From the NCBI GenBank assembly GCA_025350055.1, contig JANXYK010000066.1, forward strand, positions 62,001 through 126,000: a stretch of 64,000 nucleotides of DNA, given 5' to 3'. This document shows, in pieces, positions 46,241-55,608 of the stretch. Below the pieces are notes generated by a model. The model saw only the letters and a program-made list of their open reading frames with translations, was not told the DNA's origin and searched no databases. The position numbers and the translations under genes were made by a program. Numbering within the stretch: position 1 is the stretch's first letter; the number at the start of each line of letters is the position of its first letter. Source of the DNA: Gammaproteobacteria bacterium (GTDB lineage: Bacteria > Pseudomonadota > Gammaproteobacteria > Steroidobacterales > Steroidobacteraceae).

Positions 46241-47450
46241 AGGCGATTTCGAAAATCTCCCGCGGCGTCTGGTGCAGGCAAGCCGATGGGCCCTGCGCCT
46301 CGATCAGATAGACCTCGGTGTTGTGCACGAACATCTGCTCGTTGAGCAAGCCCGGATGGCAGACGATGCACATGTGTTCCTCGATGCTCATGTTCTCGTC
46401 GTGACGGATCAGCGGCCGCTCCACCATGTCGTAGCCCATGCCGTGCACACTCAGGCGCCGCTCCTCGGGCAGGTTGCGGCTGCGCAGGTACAGGTTGTGC
46501 TTCTCGAAGATCTCGTTGCAGGCAGCGCCTGGTTTCAGCAGCGAGAGCGCGTAGCGCTGCGCATCGAGCACCGCGGCATGCGCCGCGCGCAGCTCCGGCG
46601 CGGCGCGCCCCAGCACGAACATGCGCGACAACTCGGTGTAGTAACCGCCCGCGCCATTGTTCTCGATCAACAGTGAATACACATCCCCTGGCTGCAAGCT
46701 GCGCCCCTGCATCGAGCGGGGCCTGAAGGTAGCGGCGACACCGGGTGGCGCCGAGGAGCACAGGAAGATGCCCTGCTCACTGCCTAGCTGCTGCCCCACG
46801 TATTGCGCGTAGGCCGCGATCTCGAAATCCTTGACACCGGGGCGGATGAAGGCACGCACCTTGGCCATGATCTCATCCTGCATCGCCGCGACTTTGCGGA
46901 TGCAGTCGCGCTCCTCCGCGCTCTTGATGGCCTTGACCCGATCGACCACATCGGTGAAGTCGACGATTTCCACCGGATGCAGGTGATCGCGCAGATGCTG
47001 CCCGAAGCTGTGATACATGGCCGCGGGCGCCACGAACCCGATGCGCCTGACCTCGAGCGCACGCAGCTCGTTCAATACCAGCTCGGCATCGTAGCTGCCC
47101 GAATAGCCCACGGATGGGTAGCTCGGCGTGGTCAGGCGGCGCGCAATGCCGGTTTGCCGCGCATCCTCGGCGCTGGCAACCCGCACTCCGCCAAAGGGAC
47201 CCTGTTCGATGAGGGACATGCCGGCCTGCAGCGGAAACACCAGGCTGCTCGGGTACCCATTGGTCGCCGGCTGGTTGCTGAACCAGCGCAGGTACCCGCC
47301 CACCCAGTCGCTGGAGTTCTGCACCACCAGCGCATCGATGCCCGCAGCACTCATGCGCGTGCGGATCGCGGACCAGCGGCGGCGCAGCTCCGGTGCCGAG
47401 ACGGCGTTGAGCACGCGGCGCGGCGCGGTGTTGTCAGTGGGCGACGACAT
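46239..47450 (-). CDS. M24 (creatinase/aminopeptidase P) family protein with non-canonical metal site
   Basis: 403 residues with an N-terminal creatinase_N domain and the C-terminal pita-bread fold. The usual Asp/Asp metal pair (D-x-G...S-D-x-T-R) is replaced by LIENNGAGGYYTELSRMF, and the late Glu ligand region reads MCIVCHPGL instead of the T-I-E-P-G type. The His of LSVHGMGYDMVERPLI is present. This pattern resembles non-peptidase members (creatinase, DddP-like lyases), so hydrolysis or lyase action on a small molecule is as likely as peptidase action. It overlaps the dehydrogenase gene upstream by 17 bases. Confidence 0.85.
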   Translation of the reverse strand: MSSPTDNTAPRRVLNAVSAPELRRRWSAIRTRMSAAGIDALVVQNSSDWVGGYLRWFSNQPATNGYPSSLVFPLQAGMSLIEQGPFGGVRVASAEDARQTGIARRLTTPSYPSVGYSGSYDAELVLNELRALEVRRIGFVAPAAMYHSFGQHLRDHLHPVEIVDFTDVVDRVKAIKSAEERDCIRKVAAMQDEIMAKVRAFIRPGVKDFEIAAYAQYVGQQLGSEQGIFLCSSAPPGVAATFRPRSMQGRSLQPGDVYSLLIENNGAGGYYTELSRMFVLGRAAPELRAAHAAVLDAQRYALSLLKPGAACNEIFEKHNLYLRSRNLPEERRLSVHGMGYDMVERPLIRHDENMSIEEHMCIVCHPGLLNEQMFVHNTEVYLIEAQGPSACLHQTPREIFEIA

Positions 47451-48387
47451 TGATCAGGGCCTCCGGGCGGCCACCCAGGTACAGGCGCAGATTATCGCGC
47501 ACCAGGGGATAGGCCTGCTCGAAATAGATGTCGCTCATGCCACCGATGTGCGGCGTGAGCACGACCCGCGGCTCGCGCCACAAGGGGTGCTCCGCGGGTA
47601 GCGGAGTGGTGCGATACACATCGAGTGCAGCACCGGCAATTCGCCGCTCGCGCAGCGCCTGCAGCAGCGCATCCTCATCGAGTACGCCGCCGCGCGCCAC
47701 GTTGATCAGAAAGGCACCCGGCTTCATCGCAGCGATCACCCGCGTATCCGCCAACTGGTCGGTGGCGGGCGTAAGTGGCACCAGCAGCACCAGGAAATCG
47801 GCCAGCGTTGCTGCGTAGGCCAGTCTGCTGTAGTCGTGCAGTCCATCGAAATTCTCAAGCCGCCCGGAGCGGCCCGAGACCCCGTGGACCGCCATGCCAA
47901 ACGCCTTGCAGCGCAGCGCCAAAGCCTCGGCAATGGCGCCGACCCCGACGATCACCACGGTCTTGCCCTGGAGCAGGGGTTGCGGCCAGCGCTCCCAGCG
48001 CGCTGCGGCCTGATTGCGCTGCATGCGCGGAAAATCGCGCTGCAGCGCCAGCATCTGCAGGAACACCAGCTCGGATACCTGCGGCCCATGCATGCCGCGG
48101 GTATTGGTGACAATGAGTTCGCGAGGCAGGTTCGGGAGCTTGAGGATCGCATCGGTGCCCGAGGTCAGTGACTGGATCCAGCGCAGCTTCGGGGCGCTGG
48201 CCAGCACGGCCGAGTCGAAGTGGAAATGATGGCCAATGACGACCTCGGTGGTGGCGAGATCGCGCACCGCTGCATGGCGATCGTCGCTGGCCAGCAGGTC
48301 GAGGTCCTTGAAGTCGGCTTGTGCGCAGCGCTGGAACAATGCCGCGGGTACTTCCGGGGCGCCGATGTAGACTATCCGGGCACTCAT
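47434..48387 (-). CDS. D-2-hydroxyacid dehydrogenase family protein
   Basis: 317 residues from ATG 48387 (MSARIVYIGAPE). The NAD motif is VVIVGVGAIAEALALRCKAF, the substrate arginine lies in INVARGGVLDEDALL and the catalytic histidine in LTPHIGGMSD. The position usually holding the catalytic glutamate (D-V-F-x-x-E-P) reads DVYRTTPLP, so the His-Glu pair may be altered. It reduces 2-keto acids or oxidises D-2-hydroxy acids in the cytoplasm. First gene of a two-gene unit with the M24 protein and divergent from an MBL protein. Confidence 0.9.
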   Translation of the reverse strand: MSARIVYIGAPEVPAALFQRCAQADFKDLDLLASDDRHAAVRDLATTEVVIGHHFHFDSAVLASAPKLRWIQSLTSGTDAILKLPNLPRELIVTNTRGMHGPQVSELVFLQMLALQRDFPRMQRNQAAARWERWPQPLLQGKTVVIVGVGAIAEALALRCKAFGMAVHGVSGRSGRLENFDGLHDYSRLAYAATLADFLVLLVPLTPATDQLADTRVIAAMKPGAFLINVARGGVLDEDALLQALRERRIAGAALDVYRTTPLPAEHPLWREPRVVLTPHIGGMSDIYFEQAYPLVRDNLRLYLGGRPEALINVVAH

Positions 48388-48446
48388 GTGGTGACTAGGG
48401 TCGCCGCGGTCTGCAATAGAGTCAATGGCTTTTGCAGGGGAACAGG

Positions 48447-49427
48447 ATGACATCCATACAGGCATTTCGTAGGGCGTTGATCGCGGGTTGCTGCGCGCTG
48501 CTGGCGGGCGGGGTGACATCGGCCGCGGCGCCGCAGCTCAAGGTTCAGGCGCCTGGCTACTACCGCATGATGCTCGGCGAGTTCGAGATCACCGCGCTGT
48601 CGGATGGCACCAATGCCTTGCCGGTGTCGGCGCTGCTGCAGGGTGTTGCCGCCCCCGACATCGGCAAGCTGCTGGCGAAGTCGTACCTGGCCGAACCCGT
48701 GGAAACTTCGTTCAATGGCTTCCTGGTCAATACCGGTTCGAAACTGGTGCTGATTGATACGGGTGCTGGCACGAGCATGGGGCCGGGCACCGGTCATCTG
48801 CTCGCCAATCTGCAGGCCGCAGGTTACCGGCCGGAGCAGGTCGATGAGGTGTACATCACCCATTTCCACGGTGACCACATCGGCGGTCTGCTGAGCGGCG
48901 AGCAGCGCAGCTTTCCCAATGCCCTGATCCGGGCCGACAGCCACGAAGCCGGATACTGGCTGGACGCCAAGGCGATGGCCACGGCGCCGAAGGATGTGCG
49001 CGAGCGCTCCGAGGCGGCGATAGCGCAGTTCAAGCCCTACATCGCTGCCGGTCAATTCAAGACTTTCGACAGCGCAACCGGTGGTGCACAAGGTCTTGCG
49101 TTGGTGCCGGGCATTCGTGCGCTCGACACCCGCGGCCATACGCCCGGACACACCAGCTACCTGATCGAGAGCGCTGGTGCGAAGCTGCTGGTGCTGGGCG
49201 ACCTGGTGCATGTAGGCGCCGTGCAGTTTCCGAGACCTGCCGTGGGCATTCGCTTCGACACGGATTCCAAGGCAGCCATAGCCCAGCGCGCGAAAGTGTT
49301 TGCCGATGCGGCCGCGCAGGGCTACTGGATTGCCGCGGCGCATCTTTCCTTCCCCGGTATCGGCCACGTGCGGCGCTCGGGTGCCGGCTACAACTGGCTG
49401 CCTGCCAACTACGGATCGCGATTTTGA
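48447..49427 (+). CDS. Secreted MBL-fold metallo-hydrolase
   Basis: 326 residues from ATG 48447. A signal peptide (ALIAGCCALLAGGVTSAAA) is followed by a metallo-beta-lactamase fold with T-H-F-H-G-D-H (histidines 139, 141 and 144, Asp143), a later histidine in TRGHTPGHTSYL and Asp in LVLGDLVH. Relatives include lactonases and other periplasmic hydrolases. Its TGA overlaps the TTG of the MFS gene, so hydrolysis of an imported or exported compound by the pair is plausible. Confidence 0.9.
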   Translation: MTSIQAFRRALIAGCCALLAGGVTSAAAPQLKVQAPGYYRMMLGEFEITALSDGTNALPVSALLQGVAAPDIGKLLAKSYLAEPVETSFNGFLVNTGSKLVLIDTGAGTSMGPGTGHLLANLQAAGYRPEQVDEVYITHFHGDHIGGLLSGEQRSFPNALIRADSHEAGYWLDAKAMATAPKDVRERSEAAIAQFKPYIAAGQFKTFDSATGGAQGLALVPGIRALDTRGHTPGHTSYLIESAGAKLLVLGDLVHVGAVQFPRPAVGIRFDTDSKAAIAQRAKVFADAAAQGYWIAAAHLSFPGIGHVRRSGAGYNWLPANYGSRF

Positions 49428-50635
49428 ATCCGGAGGCGCGGCGCGGCTATCTCACGCTGGCGCTGTGTGCGGCAGCGGCTTTGTTCGAGGGCTTTGATAC
49501 CCAATCGATGGGCGTAGCCGCGCCGCGCATGCTGGCTGAACTGGGGCTGTCGTCGGTCGTGTCGGGCGTGATCTTCAGCGCCGCAGCGATTGGGCTGGTG
49601 ATCGGCGCGGTGACGGGCGGGCGTATAGCCGATGTATTTGGTCGGCGTCGCACGCTGGTGGTGTCGCTGACGCTGTTCGGCCTGAGTTCACTGCTGACGG
49701 CGCAGGTGGGCAACGCCACCGAGCTGTTCCTCGCGCGCCTGGCCACAGGTCTGGGATTGGGCGGCGCGATGCCCAATTTCATTGCGCTGTCCTCCGAGTC
49801 GGCTGCAGCGGGGCGGCGCTTACGCACTGTCACGCTGGTGACAGCAATGATGCCACTGGGCGGTGCGGTCGCTGGTCTGATGGCATTGGGTGAACGCCTG
49901 GGCTGGAGCTGGCGATCGATTTTCCTGGTAGGCGGAGCTGGGCCGTTGCTGGTCGCGCTAGTCATGGCCTTTTGGATGCCGCAACCCCAGGCCGATGCCA
50001 CGCGCGAGACGGCAGCGCGCGTCGAGCCTGCGGCTGTGGCTGGCGTAACAACAGTGCTGTTCGGCTCGGGACAGCTCTCGACCACACTGTTGCTGTGGGG
50101 AGGCTTTTTCTTCACGCAGCTGGTGTTGCAGCTGATGCTCAACTGGTTGCCGAGCCTGATCGTGGGCATGGGTTATGCGCATTCACAGGCCAGCTGGGCT
50201 TCCATCTGCTTCAATGTCAGCGGCAGCATTGGCGCCGGCATACTCGGCATCCTGCATGCCGGGCGCCATCGGCGAGGTTGGGTAGTGGCGACTTACGCCG
50301 GCATGGCTCTCGCGCTGGCGGTAGTGGCCCGCGTCAGCGGCAGCTTTACGAATCTCGCTGGCGCCTGCGCCTTTGCCGGCCTCTTCATTGTCGGTGCGCA
50401 GCTGGTGCTGTTTGCGCTCGCGCCCCTGTACTACACCACAGCGACGCACGGCACTGGCGTCGGTGCGGCCGTAGCCGCAGGCCGTGTCGGTTCCATCATG
50501 GGCCCGCTGATTGCAGGCACGCTGCTGACGGCCGGCAGCGGCAGCGCGGCGGTGCTGATCGCCATCGTCCCCTTTGTGGTGCTGGGCGGTGCCTCGGCGT
50601 TCGCGCTTACCTGGCGGCCTTCTCAGCAGGCTTGA
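49424..50635 (+). CDS. MFS transporter, AAHS-like
   Basis: 403 residues from TTG 49424, coupled to the MBL gene through a TTGA overlap. Twelve predicted membrane segments; EGFDTQSMGVAAPRMLAELG in TM1 and GGRIADVFGRRRTLVVSL after TM2 match the aromatic acid:H+ symporter group. Probably imports an aromatic or other organic acid. The 3' end overlaps the convergent heme-binding-like gene by 29 bases. Confidence 0.9.
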   Translation: MNPEARRGYLTLALCAAAALFEGFDTQSMGVAAPRMLAELGLSSVVSGVIFSAAAIGLVIGAVTGGRIADVFGRRRTLVVSLTLFGLSSLLTAQVGNATELFLARLATGLGLGGAMPNFIALSSESAAAGRRLRTVTLVTAMMPLGGAVAGLMALGERLGWSWRSIFLVGGAGPLLVALVMAFWMPQPQADATRETAARVEPAAVAGVTTVLFGSGQLSTTLLLWGGFFFTQLVLQLMLNWLPSLIVGMGYAHSQASWASICFNVSGSIGAGILGILHAGRHRRGWVVATYAGMALALAVVARVSGSFTNLAGACAFAGLFIVGAQLVLFALAPLYYTTATHGTGVGAAVAAGRVGSIMGPLIAGTLLTAGSGSAAVLIAIVPFVVLGGASAFALTWRPSQQA

Positions 50636-51287
50636 GCGGCTTGATCTTGTCGAGACCAGCCGCGGCGCAGACTTCATCCTGGTGACCGATCGGCGTGCCT
50701 GCCGCACCGCTGACACCGATCGCGCCGATGACCTCGCCATTCACGTCAATGGGCAGTGCACCGGGCTCGACAAACATATTGGGCGTGACGCGCTTGAGCA
50801 ATGCCGGGTCCTTCGGCACCCGCTCGCTGGCGGCGCCGCTCGACATCTTGAATACCACCGCCGCCAGCGCCTTGCGCATCGCGACGAACACGTGGCTGCC
50901 ATCCGAACCATCCGCCGTCAGCAGCGCGCGCGCCTCGCCTGCGGAATCGATCACTGCCACGCCGACCCGGTAGCCCGCCGCCTTGCAGGTGTTCACCGCG
51001 GCGGTTGCGGCGGCCGTGGCCTGGACCAGTGTGGGGCCAGGTGCCGTGGACTCCGGCGGTGAGCCAGGCCCCCGATGCAGCAAAGCCGGCGGAATCGGCG
51101 GCGCAGGCACCAGGTGACCCGCGTCGTCGAGCATGCCAAACGGTGGCAGGTTATCGGCAGGCAGACTGCGCGGCGAGGCCGGTTTGTCGTGGAAGGGGCT
51201 CTCGGCCGCCGCGGACGCATGCTCCATCCTGCCTGCTGACAACAGCAGCGCGACACCGCAGATCATGATGGGGTTCAGTACTTTCAC
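50607..51287 (-). CDS. GlcG/HbpS-like (DUF336) exported heme-binding-type protein
   Basis: 226 residues from GTG 51287 (GAGG upstream); an upstream in-frame ATG at 51341 would add 18. A signal peptide (PIMICGVALLLSAGRMEHAS) precedes a Pro-rich linker and the HbpS/GlcG domain (AAVNTCKAAGYRVGVAVIDS; MRKALAAVVFKMSSGAASER; VNGEVIGAIGVSGAAG). HbpS proteins bind heme or sense redox state outside the membrane, and GlcG-type proteins occur with organic-acid catabolic genes. Role here unknown. Confidence 0.85.
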   Translation of the reverse strand: MKVLNPIMICGVALLLSAGRMEHASAAAESPFHDKPASPRSLPADNLPPFGMLDDAGHLVPAPPIPPALLHRGPGSPPESTAPGPTLVQATAAATAAVNTCKAAGYRVGVAVIDSAGEARALLTADGSDGSHVFVAMRKALAAVVFKMSSGAASERVPKDPALLKRVTPNMFVEPGALPIDVNGEVIGAIGVSGAAGTPIGHQDEVCAAAGLDKIKPLKPAEKAAR

Positions 51288-51405
51288 GAGGGCCCTCGCA
51301 TTCAAGCCGCGCAGATGCAGCCGCGTGAAGGACGATACCACAGCACTTGAACGGCACTACACTATAGGGGTATGTGATAGCAGCAATCCGTACGAGGAAT
51401 GACTG

Positions 51406-53028
51406 ATGCGCGGATCGACAATGTACAGAGGGATTACCACGGTTGCCGGTGCGCTCGCGATGTTCCTGTGGATCGCGCCCGCCGTCGCCGCTGCTGCTGC
51501 CGGCGCTGCCTCCGCTGAGCCTGCGCTTCTGCATGCGACCCTGCATGCCGACCAACCGGGTCCGAAGATCGATCGCAATATCTACGGTCAGTTCGCCGAG
51601 CACCTGGGCCGCGGCATCTACGAAGGCCTCTGGGTAGGCGAGGACTCGAAGATCGCCAATACCCGCGGCTATCGCAACGACGTGCTGGCGGCGCTCAGGC
51701 ATATCCACGTGCCAGTGATCCGCTGGCCGGGCGGCTGCTTTGCCGATGACTACAACTGGCGTGATGGTATCGGTCCGCGCGCGCAGCGTCCGGTGCGTGT
51801 CAACTCGATCTGGGGTGGCGTGACGGAGTCCAATGCCTTTGGTACGCACGAGTTCCTGGAGTTCGCGGAGCTCGTCGGCGCGCGCAGCTACCTGAGTATT
51901 CCCGTGGGCGCTGGCACTCCGTTGGCGATGGAGCAGTGGCTGGAGTACATCCTCTCCGATTCGCAGTCGACGCTCGCGCAGGAGCGCCGGCGCAACGGGC
52001 GCGATGCACCGTTCAAGGTCGACTACCTCGGCGTCGGCAACGAAAGCTGGGGTTGCGGCGGCCAGATGCGGCCCGAACACTACGTGGATGAGTTTCGCGA
52101 CTACACCGCTTTCGTGCGGGCGCCAGCCGGGCAGATGCCGAAAATCGTCGCCTCGGGTGCTGCCGATGACAACTATCGATGGACCGAAGTGCTGATGGCT
52201 GATCCCGTGGTGACGCAGATGCCCCTGTGGGGTCACAGCACCGAGGCGATCAGCCTGCACTACTACAGCACGCCCAGTGATGACTGGAATCACAAGGGGT
52301 CAGCTACGGGGTTCACCGCGGAGGAGTGGGCGCGCACGCTCTCCAAGGCGCTGCACATGGACGAGCTGATCGCCAAACACAGCGCCATCATGGACAAGTA
52401 CGATCCGGAGCGGCGCATCGCGTTATTCGTGGACGAGTGGGGCGCCTGGTACGACCAGGAGCTCGGTTCCACGCCGGGTTTCCTGTACCAGCAGAACAGC
52501 CTGCGCGATGCGCTGGTGGCGGCAGTTACGCTGAACATCTTTCATGCCCACGCCGAGCGCGTACGCATGGCCAATATTGCGCAGATGATCAACGTGCTGC
52601 AGGCGATGATTCTCACCGACAAGGAAAAGATGGTCCTCACGCCGACCTATCATGTATTCGACATGTACCAGGTGTTCCAGGACGCGACGCGCCTGCCGCT
52701 GGAGATCGAGGCAGGCAGTTACGTCCTTGGCAAGCTGCAACTGCCGCAGCTCAGCGCGACCGCCGCGCGCGGCAGCGATGGCGTCGTGCATATCGCGCTC
52801 GCCAATCTCGATCCGCAGCACAGTGCCAGCCTGTCAATTGCAGTAGCAGGCCTGGCAGTGCATTCGGTGAATGGACGTGTGCTGACCAGCGCGGCGATGG
52901 ATGCGCACAATACTTTCGATGAGCCGCACGTACTCGAACCGGGCGCGTTCAACGGTGCCAGCTTGCATGGCTCGCAGCTCGTGGTCGGACTGCCGGCGAA
53001 GTCAGTGGTCGTGCTCGACTTGCACTAG
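51406..53028 (+). CDS. Secreted GH51 alpha-L-arabinofuranosidase
   Basis: 540 residues from ATG 51406, with GAGGA six bases upstream. After a signal peptide (about 1-37) comes the GH51 barrel: NIYGQFAEHLGRGIYEGLWV, the acid/base Glu213 in LGVGNESWGCGG and the nucleophile Glu344 in LFVDEWGAWYD, then the C-terminal beta-sandwich. It removes arabinose side chains from arabinoxylan or arabinan. With the sugar-acid dehydratase at 41.6 kb it suggests use of plant-wall arabinose. Export is notable, since many bacterial GH51 enzymes are cytoplasmic. Confidence 0.93.
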   Translation: MRGSTMYRGITTVAGALAMFLWIAPAVAAAAAGAASAEPALLHATLHADQPGPKIDRNIYGQFAEHLGRGIYEGLWVGEDSKIANTRGYRNDVLAALRHIHVPVIRWPGGCFADDYNWRDGIGPRAQRPVRVNSIWGGVTESNAFGTHEFLEFAELVGARSYLSIPVGAGTPLAMEQWLEYILSDSQSTLAQERRRNGRDAPFKVDYLGVGNESWGCGGQMRPEHYVDEFRDYTAFVRAPAGQMPKIVASGAADDNYRWTEVLMADPVVTQMPLWGHSTEAISLHYYSTPSDDWNHKGSATGFTAEEWARTLSKALHMDELIAKHSAIMDKYDPERRIALFVDEWGAWYDQELGSTPGFLYQQNSLRDALVAAVTLNIFHAHAERVRMANIAQMINVLQAMILTDKEKMVLTPTYHVFDMYQVFQDATRLPLEIEAGSYVLGKLQLPQLSATAARGSDGVVHIALANLDPQHSASLSIAVAGLAVHSVNGRVLTSAAMDAHNTFDEPHVLEPGAFNGASLHGSQLVVGLPAKSVVVLDLH

Positions 53029-53828
53029 AGCGGCAGTTCGATAATGGCCTTCACGGTCCAGCGGTCGGCGGCCGACGTCAGGCCGTAGCCGACCGCCAAA
53101 TTCAATTCGACCTTCGAGCGATCGACGTCCACCGCCGCAAACAGGCGATGGTCCTGCGGCGATGAGCGGAGCCTGTTGTTGAGGCGACCCAGTTCACCGT
53201 AGTACTCGGCCCCGAGCATGATGCCGCGCGCCACTTCGTGACCGGCTTTGAGACCGAAGCTGGCATCGGGCGTGCCCGAGCGGTCCGGCCCGCCGAAACC
53301 CCATTCGAACACGGGATTCAGCGCCAGTACCCAGTTCTTGCCACGTTGCCCCAGCATGATGCGCAGCTCGGCACCCGACTGGGCCTTATCGAATTTCTGC
53401 TGTACCCGCGAGAGCTCCAGGTTGGCGCCTGCAAAGGTGCCACCTTCAAGGCCGTCGGCATGCAGGCCCATCCACTTCAGGCGCAGCTTGGCACCGGCCG
53501 CATAGGGGTGGCCGTCGGCATCGGTGGCGAACGGGAGGTAGAGCCCGGCCTCCCAATCGCGGGACAGTCCCCAGGAAAACTCCGGAGTCACCCGCAGGCC
53601 ATGGTAAGGCGTGATTTCGCCCGGGTAGTCTGGCGTCGAGCGGCCGCTGGGCGTGGTGTTGATGTGCAGCTCGAGCCCGAAATCCCCGGGGCGATCGATG
53701 TCGTCCAGGTAGACCTGGATTTCATCCTGCAGTGATGCCCGCGCTGGTGAGGAGGCCAGCAGGCTGCAGACCGCTACGGTGGCGGCAGTGATGCTGCCTG
53801 TCAAAGCTACGTGCGATGGTGTTGCCAT
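53025..53828 (-). CDS. Predicted outer-membrane beta-barrel protein
   Basis: 267 residues with a signal peptide (VCSLLASSPARAS) and repeated amphipathic strands (GLRVTPEFSWGLSRDWEAGL; AGAKLRLKWMGLHADGLEGG; WVLALNPVFEWGFGG) ending in the C-terminal strand VKAIIELPL. No enzyme motif is visible. It looks like a small porin-like or MetA/transporter-like barrel. Its stop overlaps the GH51 stop by 4 bases (convergent), and it is divergent from the glycosidase at 53.8 kb. Confidence 0.7.
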   Translation of the reverse strand: MATPSHVALTGSITAATVAVCSLLASSPARASLQDEIQVYLDDIDRPGDFGLELHINTTPSGRSTPDYPGEITPYHGLRVTPEFSWGLSRDWEAGLYLPFATDADGHPYAAGAKLRLKWMGLHADGLEGGTFAGANLELSRVQQKFDKAQSGAELRIMLGQRGKNWVLALNPVFEWGFGGPDRSGTPDASFGLKAGHEVARGIMLGAEYYGELGRLNNRLRSSPQDHRLFAAVDVDRSKVELNLAVGYGLTSAADRWTVKAIIELPL

Positions 53829-53845
53829 GCCTTATTCTAACGGAA

Positions 53846-55540
53846 ATGCCGCGCCCCATGACCCCGCCATTGCTGCTGTCTGTACTCGTTCTGGCTCTGG
53901 CGGCAGCACCGCTACGCGCAGCGGAGACCGAGCTCGGACAGTGCGCGGACTCCACGACGCCTGCGGACAGCTATTTCTACAAGAAGCACCACGAGCCAGC
54001 GCCACTGCCGCAGTACGAGCAGCTGCGCGCTCAATTGCCGGCGCCGATCCTCGATGAGCATCCGCCGTGGGTGGAAACCTACTGGAAGGCCTGGCAACTC
54101 GCGTTCACGAATTTCAATGAACCGGCGCCGGGCAGCGGCTTCGTATCGCAATTCATCGATGCCTCCTTCAACCAGAACATCTTCCTGTGGGACAGCAGCT
54201 TCATGAGCATGTTTGCCAACGTGGCGGCACCGCTGGTTCCGGGAATCTCCTCGCTCGACAACTTCTATGCCAGGCAGCACAGCGATGGCGAGATTGCGCG
54301 CGAGATTGTCCGCAAGAGTGGCGATGACTATGGGTATTGGGTCAACGGCGCCTGCCGACCCCTGTTCAGTCGCCTGGGTTGGCGTGATTTCTCGTGGAAC
54401 GGCCTGAGCAACCGTTTGCCTGTCACTTACCAGGGGCGCAGCGCGCCACTGCCGAACCCCGTGCTGACGCTGGATGCACTCAACAACCCGGTACTCGCCT
54501 GGGCGGAGCTGGAGAGCTACCGCTACACGGGCGACAAGGAGCGACTGCGGCAGGTGTGGGAACCCTTGCGTCACTACTACCTGGCGCTGCAGAAGTACCT
54601 GCAAAAGGGCAATGGCCTGTATCTCACCGACTGGGCCAGCATGGACAACTCGCAGCGCAATCCTTATCTGCAGGATGGCGGTACCGCGATCGATACTTCG
54701 GTGCAGATGGCACTGTTCGCAAGGCAGTTAGGCGAGCTGGCGCAAATCCTCGGCATACCAGACGCACAACGCTATCGTGATGAGGCCGACGCACTCGCGC
54801 GCACCATCAACCGGCAGATGTGGGATTCCGCGCGACACTTCTATTTCGATCTGACGCTGCACGGCGAGCGTGCACCGGTCAAGACCATTGCGGCCTACTG
54901 GAGCCTGATTGCGCGCGTCGCGTCGGCAGAGCAGGCGCGGGAACTCGTGGCCCAGCTGCGCGATCCGCGCACCTTTGGCAGACACAATGCCGTGCCCACG
55001 TTGGCCGCCGACGAATCGCAGTACGACCGCAACGGCGGCTACTGGAATGGATCGGTGTGGGCGCCCACCACGACGATGGTGATCCGCGGGCTTGAGAACT
55101 ATGGCTACGACGCGCTGGCACGTGAGCTGGCGCTGAATCATGTCGATCTCATCGCCCGCGTGTACCACAACACCGGCACCATCTGGGAAAACTACGCCCC
55201 CGAAGCAGCCGCTCCGGGCAAGCCCGCGCAAGCGGATTTCGTCGGCTGGAGTGGTATCGGGCCAATCCTGTACCTGCTCGAATATGGGGTAGGGCTCAAG
55301 CCGAACGCAGCAGCCAACGAGTTGTCATGGACGCTTGAGTCCGAAGGTCGTGTGGGCTGCGAGCATTACCGTTTCAACGGCCATGTGCTCTCCCTGGTGG
55401 CCCAACCTGCCAGCGGCGTGCTGCACCTGCGCCAATTGACAATCGACTCGGACGGTTCATTGAAATTGCTGGTGCATCACCGGGGGCGCACCAGGAATTT
55501 GCAGATCAACAAGGGCCGTCAGCAGTTCACGATCTGGTAA
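53846..55540 (+). CDS. Secreted MGH1/GH63-like glycoside hydrolase
   Basis: 564 residues from ATG 53846, signal peptide LLLSVLVLALAAAPLRAAE. An (alpha/alpha)6 barrel with FLWDSSFMSMFANVAAPLVP, YLTDWASMDNSQRNPY, YWNGSVWAPTTTMVIRGLEN and TGTIWENYAPEAAAPG, as in mannosylglycerate hydrolase and trehalase-like inverting enzymes; acidic residues in W-D-S-S, T-D-W-A-S-M-D-N and W-E-N-Y are candidates for catalysis. Substrate not certain: mannosylglycerate, trehalose-like or alpha-glucoside. Confidence 0.85.
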   Translation: MPRPMTPPLLLSVLVLALAAAPLRAAETELGQCADSTTPADSYFYKKHHEPAPLPQYEQLRAQLPAPILDEHPPWVETYWKAWQLAFTNFNEPAPGSGFVSQFIDASFNQNIFLWDSSFMSMFANVAAPLVPGISSLDNFYARQHSDGEIAREIVRKSGDDYGYWVNGACRPLFSRLGWRDFSWNGLSNRLPVTYQGRSAPLPNPVLTLDALNNPVLAWAELESYRYTGDKERLRQVWEPLRHYYLALQKYLQKGNGLYLTDWASMDNSQRNPYLQDGGTAIDTSVQMALFARQLGELAQILGIPDAQRYRDEADALARTINRQMWDSARHFYFDLTLHGERAPVKTIAAYWSLIARVASAEQARELVAQLRDPRTFGRHNAVPTLAADESQYDRNGGYWNGSVWAPTTTMVIRGLENYGYDALARELALNHVDLIARVYHNTGTIWENYAPEAAAPGKPAQADFVGWSGIGPILYLLEYGVGLKPNAAANELSWTLESEGRVGCEHYRFNGHVLSLVAQPASGVLHLRQLTIDSDGSLKLLVHHRGRTRNLQINKGRQQFTIW

Positions 55541-55608
55541 GCCTTTTACGGTGGCATTGCGCCGTCGCATTTCCCTGTAGTGTTAGTTGGCGGCCGCGCG
55601 CCAATTCC

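Noticed and set aside
55560-55608. An upstream start restoring the LigF N-terminal strand
   Set aside because: The frame upstream of ATG 55609 reads through P-C-S-V-S-W-R-P-R without a start codon or the L-Y-x-x-G-P-G pattern expected.
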